This document shows positions 61,255 through 64,000 of a stretch of 64,000 nt of DNA, piece after piece. The notes below the pieces were generated by a model that saw nothing but the letters and a program-made list of their open reading frames with translations, was not told where the DNA came from and ran no database searches. The stretch is from contig NZ_JH980292.1 of assembly GCF_000314005.1 (NCBI RefSeq), positions 3,384,121 to 3,448,120 on the forward strand. The letters run 5' to 3'. Each line of letters opens with the position of its first letter. Position 1 is the first letter of the stretch. The position numbers and the translations under genes were made by a program. This DNA is from Spirulina subsalsa PCC 9445. Lineage in GTDB: Bacteria > Cyanobacteriota > Cyanobacteriia > Cyanobacteriales > Spirulinaceae.

Positions 61255-62694
61255 ATGACAATTTCGTTCAAAAGCCTGGGACTGTCTGATGTGCGCGTCG
61301 AACATCTCGAAGCAATGGGTTTCAGTGAACCCACCGAGATTCAAACGCAAGCGATCCCGCAACTGTTAGCGGGGCGCGACGTAGTGGGTCAATCCCAAAC
61401 AGGAACAGGTAAAACCGCAGCTTATTCTTTACCCATCCTTGAACAGATTGATCTGCAAGGGTCCGAGGTGCAAGCCTTGATCTTGACTCCGACCCGTGAA
61501 CTCGCACAACAAGTCGCCCAGGCCATTGAAGATTTTTGGGTCAACCGGAAGTTACGAGTTTTAACCGTTTGTGGAGGTCAATCCATCGAGCGGCAAATTC
61601 GCAGCCTCCGCCGGGGGGTGCATATTGTTGTGGGAACACCGGGACGGGTGATTGATTTACTGGATCGCAATGAGTTAAATCTCGATCAATTACAATGGGT
61701 CGTCCTCGATGAAGCCGACGAAATGTTAAGCATGGGCTTCATTGACGATGTGAAGAAAATTTTACGAACCACGCCGGAACAACGGAAAACTTGCTGTTTT
61801 TCCGCTACCATGCCCGGAGCCATTCGGGAATTAGTCCAACAGTTCCTAAAATCTCCCGTCACAGTCACCGTCTCTCAGCCCAAAGCCGCACCGACTCGCA
61901 TTGAGCAGAAAATCTATATGGTGCCTCGCAGTTGGACTAAAATTAAAGCCCTACTGCCCATTTTGGAAATGGAAGATCCCGAATCTGGGATCATTTTTGT
62001 GCGCACGAAACGCAGTGCCGCCGAAATTACCAGCAAACTCCAAGATGCCGGCCACAGCGTAGACGAATATCACGGCGACTTGAGCCAAAACCAACGGGAA
62101 CGCTTAGTGCAACGCTTCCGTTCCGGTCAAGTGCGCTTAGTGGTGGCTACGGATATCGCGGCGCGGGGGTTAGATGTGGAAGACCTCAGCCATGTGATTA
62201 ACTACGACTTACCCGATAACACCGAAACCTATATTCACCGCATTGGACGGACAGGACGGGCTGGGAAAACCGGAACCGCTATTTCCCTGATTCAGCCGAT
62301 GGATCGTTATCTGTTACGTCGCATTGAACGACGGGTGCGCCAAACCTTGGCCGTGGATAAAATCCCCAGTCGTTCCGATGTGGAAGCCCATCGCTTGGAT
62401 AAATTACAAAGTAAGGTACAAGAGACGTTAGCCGGGGAACGGATGGCCTCCTTCCTCTCTACGGTTAAGGAATTGAGCGCGGAATATGATCCCCAAGCGA
62501 TCGCCGCGGCCGCCTTACAGATGGTCTATGACCAGTCCTGCCCCAATTGGTTAAAGTCAGATTGGGATGTGCCGAATGTTGACCCCAATAAACCGATTAA
62601 GCGGAGTCAGTTACGCAAACTGGGAAAGCAGAATAGCGAGGACTCGTCGGATTCCTTGCCGCGAAAATCGGCTGTTCCCAATAAAGCGCGTTAA
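61255..62694 (+). CDS. DEAD-box RNA helicase (CrhR/DeaD type)
   Basis: A 479-residue RNA helicase. It has a Q-motif (FSEPTEIQTQAIP, about 23-35), Walker A SQTGTGKT (about 47-54), Ib PTRELAQQ, TPGR, DEAD at residues 152-155, SAT and the C-terminal HRIGRTGRAGKTG. The tail (about 360-479) ends basic and Ser-rich. It belongs to the cold- and redox-linked cyanobacterial helicase group (CrhR/CrhB). Assignment to one of these is not certain. Two hairpins follow the gene. Confidence 0.92.
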   Translation: MTISFKSLGLSDVRVEHLEAMGFSEPTEIQTQAIPQLLAGRDVVGQSQTGTGKTAAYSLPILEQIDLQGSEVQALILTPTRELAQQVAQAIEDFWVNRKLRVLTVCGGQSIERQIRSLRRGVHIVVGTPGRVIDLLDRNELNLDQLQWVVLDEADEMLSMGFIDDVKKILRTTPEQRKTCCFSATMPGAIRELVQQFLKSPVTVTVSQPKAAPTRIEQKIYMVPRSWTKIKALLPILEMEDPESGIIFVRTKRSAAEITSKLQDAGHSVDEYHGDLSQNQRERLVQRFRSGQVRLVVATDIAARGLDVEDLSHVINYDLPDNTETYIHRIGRTGRAGKTGTAISLIQPMDRYLLRRIERRVRQTLAVDKIPSRSDVEAHRLDKLQSKVQETLAGERMASFLSTVKELSAEYDPQAIAAAALQMVYDQSCPNWLKSDWDVPNVDPNKPIKRSQLRKLGKQNSEDSSDSLPRKSAVPNKAR

Positions 62695-62708
62695 GCCATG
62701 AGGTTGGG

Positions 62709-62820
62709 GTGAAACTCCCGGTTTTCAATTCCCTTGGGGTTGAAGTCTGGGAGTTCACGCATTCAATGGAATAATGGAAAAAGAAGCTGGAAGGGCGCTC
62801 TTAAGGCTCTCTTCCAGCTT
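62709..62820 (+). terminator. Two hairpins after the helicase gene
   Basis: The first hairpin pairs GTGAAACTCCCGG (62709-62721) with CTGGGAGTTCAC (62747-62758) with a small bulge. The second pairs AAGCTGGAAG (62784-62793) with CTTCCAGCTT (62811-62820) perfectly around a GC-rich loop. No T-tract follows either. The second is a likely transcript end before thrC; a role as an attenuator of thrC is possible. Confidence 0.55.
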
Positions 62821-62847
62821 GTAATTGATGTTTAAGGTTCAAGGACT

Positions 62848-63957
62848 GTGGTTCTGAGTTATTCTGCAACAAATTCATCGGATCAAGTGGCTAATCGAGG
62901 GCAATGGCGAGGTTTGATTGAAGAGTATCGGGCGTTTTTGCCAGTGAGTGAAAATACCCCGGTGGTGACATTACAGGAAGGGAACACCCCCCTGATTCCG
63001 ACTCCGGCGATCGCACAACAAATCGGTCGGGGGGTGAAAGTCTATGTGAAATATGACGGCTTAAACCCCACAGGCAGCTTTAAAGACCGGGGGATGACTA
63101 TGGCCATCTCGAAGGCCAAGGAAGCGGGCGCTCAGGCTGTGATCTGCGCCAGTACCGGGAACACCTCGGCGGCGGCGGCGGCCTATGCCAGACGCGCCGG
63201 ACTCAAGGCGTTTGTGGTAATTCCCGATGGTTATGTGGCCTTGGGGAAATTGGCGCAGGCCTTAGTTTATGGGGCGGAAGTAATTGCCATTGAGGGCAAC
63301 TTCGACGACTGTTTAAACGCCGTGCGCACGATGGCTCAAGAGTATCCTGTAACCTTGGTGAATTCGGTGAATCCTTTCCGATTAGAAGGGCAAAAAACCG
63401 GGGCTTTTGAAGTGGTGGATGTTTTGGGAGACTCTCCCGACTGGCTTTGTATTCCCGTGGGGAATGCGGGGAACATTACGGCCTATTGGATGGGGTTTTG
63501 TGAGTATCATCAGGTGGGCAAGTGTCAAAAACTGCCCAAAATGATGGGGTTTCAAGCGGCGGGATCCGCCCCGATTATTCAGGGGCATCCTATCGCGGAT
63601 CCGAAAACCATTGCCACGGCCATCCGCATTGGCAATCCGGCGAGTTGGGATAAAGCGATCGCCGCCCAAGAAGCCTCCCAAGGGGCTTTTAATGCGGTGA
63701 CAGACGAGGAAATTTTAGCGGCCTATCGTTTATTGGCAAGTCAAGAAGGGGTATTTTGTGAACCCGCCAGTGCGGCCTCGGTGGCGGGATTACTGAAGGT
63801 GAAAGAACAAGTCCCCTCTGAGGCGACGGTGGTTTGTGTGTTGACGGGGAATGGCTTAAAAGACCCGGATTGTGCCATTCAAAACTGCAACAATCCCATT
63901 AAATCCGGCGTAGCCCCTAATGTGGGTGCGATCGCTCAAGCAATGGGGTTTTGTTAG
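62848..63957 (+). CDS. thrC: Threonine synthase
   Basis: A 369-residue fold-type II PLP enzyme that turns O-phosphohomoserine into threonine. The PLP lysine is Lys79 in [14 protein letters not shown], the N-terminal substrate region is [12 protein letters not shown], the Ser/Thr loop [13 protein letters not shown], and the phosphate cup [12 protein letters not shown]. Start is GTG at 62848 with AAGGA just upstream. Length and motifs match cyanobacterial ThrC. The gene is complete and ends 43 bases before the window edge. Confidence 0.95.
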   Translation: MVLSYSATNSSDQVANRGQWRGLIEEYRAFLPVSENTPVVTLQEGNTPLIPTPAIAQQIGRGVKVYVKYDGLNPTGSFKDRGMTMAISKAKEAGAQAVICASTGNTSAAAAAYARRAGLKAFVVIPDGYVALGKLAQALVYGAEVIAIEGNFDDCLNAVRTMAQEYPVTLVNSVNPFRLEGQKTGAFEVVDVLGDSPDWLCIPVGNAGNITAYWMGFCEYHQVGKCQKLPKMMGFQAAGSAPIIQGHPIADPKTIATAIRIGNPASWDKAIAAQEASQGAFNAVTDEEILAAYRLLASQEGVFCEPASAASVAGLLKVKEQVPSEATVVCVLTGNGLKDPDCAIQNCNNPIKSGVAPNVGAIAQAMGFC

Positions 63958-64000
63958 GGGATAGGTAATCTTGAGCAGTTAATGCCCAAAGATTAGAAGT

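Noticed and set aside
1-64000. Frequent GCGATCGC octamers as regulatory sites
   Set aside because: These are HIP1 repeats common throughout cyanobacterial genomes and occur inside genes; not counted as separate features.

Overview
This 64 kb window is chromosomal DNA from a phycobilisome-containing cyanobacterium. It carries a complete phycocyanin operon (cpcB-A-C-D-E-F), three photosystem I genes (psaK, psaL, psaI), an isiA/isiB iron-stress cluster, frequent GCGATCGC (HIP1) octamers and short tandem repeats typical of cyanobacteria. Two hpsE-type glycosyltransferases suggest a filamentous, hormogonium-polysaccharide-making lineage. No species name can be justified from the sequence.

Layout. 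1-6.5 kb: nusA (cut by the window edge) and rimP, a CruG-like carotenoid glycosyltransferase, an AAA ATPase followed by a broken TOPRIM-like DUF4276 partner, upp, and a PRC-barrel protein. 6.7-20.3 kb: smc, a trehalose synthase/maltokinase fusion, an aldo/keto reductase, a Uma2 nuclease, a TnpB scrap, a 1172-residue hybrid kinase with an ethylene-receptor-like membrane domain, and a lipoprotein. 20.4-33 kb: a methyltransferase, tRNA-Thr(UGU), trpF, psaK, an FHA protein, the isi cluster, a double universal stress protein, divergent futC/futB, a threonine dehydratase and a G3E GTPase. 33.2-42.1 kb: psaL-psaI, a CpcS-family lyase, the cpc operon, then a BglII-like restriction-modification pair lying between intact cpcF and a truncated second copy of cpcF. 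42.2-45.7 kb: ktrA, ktrB and a URC1-like GTP cyclohydrolase II. 45.9-54 kb: a polysaccharide locus (three GT2 enzymes, two methyltransferases, a sialate-esterase-like protein, and an SGNH-like plus MBOAT acylation pair). 54-64 kb: URC4, a PEP-CTERM protein, a response-regulator kinase, a histidine-phosphatase homologue lacking key residues, rimO, a DEAD-box helicase and thrC.

How the genes fit together. The isi cluster and the fut genes form an iron-limitation response; both control regions share an AATTCTCA-type Fur-like motif. The phycocyanin genes encode both subunits, a rod linker, a rod cap and the CpcE/F lyase, with strong hairpins between cistrons. Upp, a URC1-like and a URC4-like protein together make up the recognisable core of the URC uracil-catabolism pathway, though the genes are spread over 50 kb.

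The most unusual items are the BglII-type R-M island bracketed by cpcF sequence (with a visible shortage of AGATCT sites), the ethylene-receptor-like kinase that has lost the copper ligands, the ATPase with a deleted TOPRIM partner, and two enzyme homologues with substituted catalytic residues. All identifications rest on reading the sequence and on family knowledge; no database search was possible.
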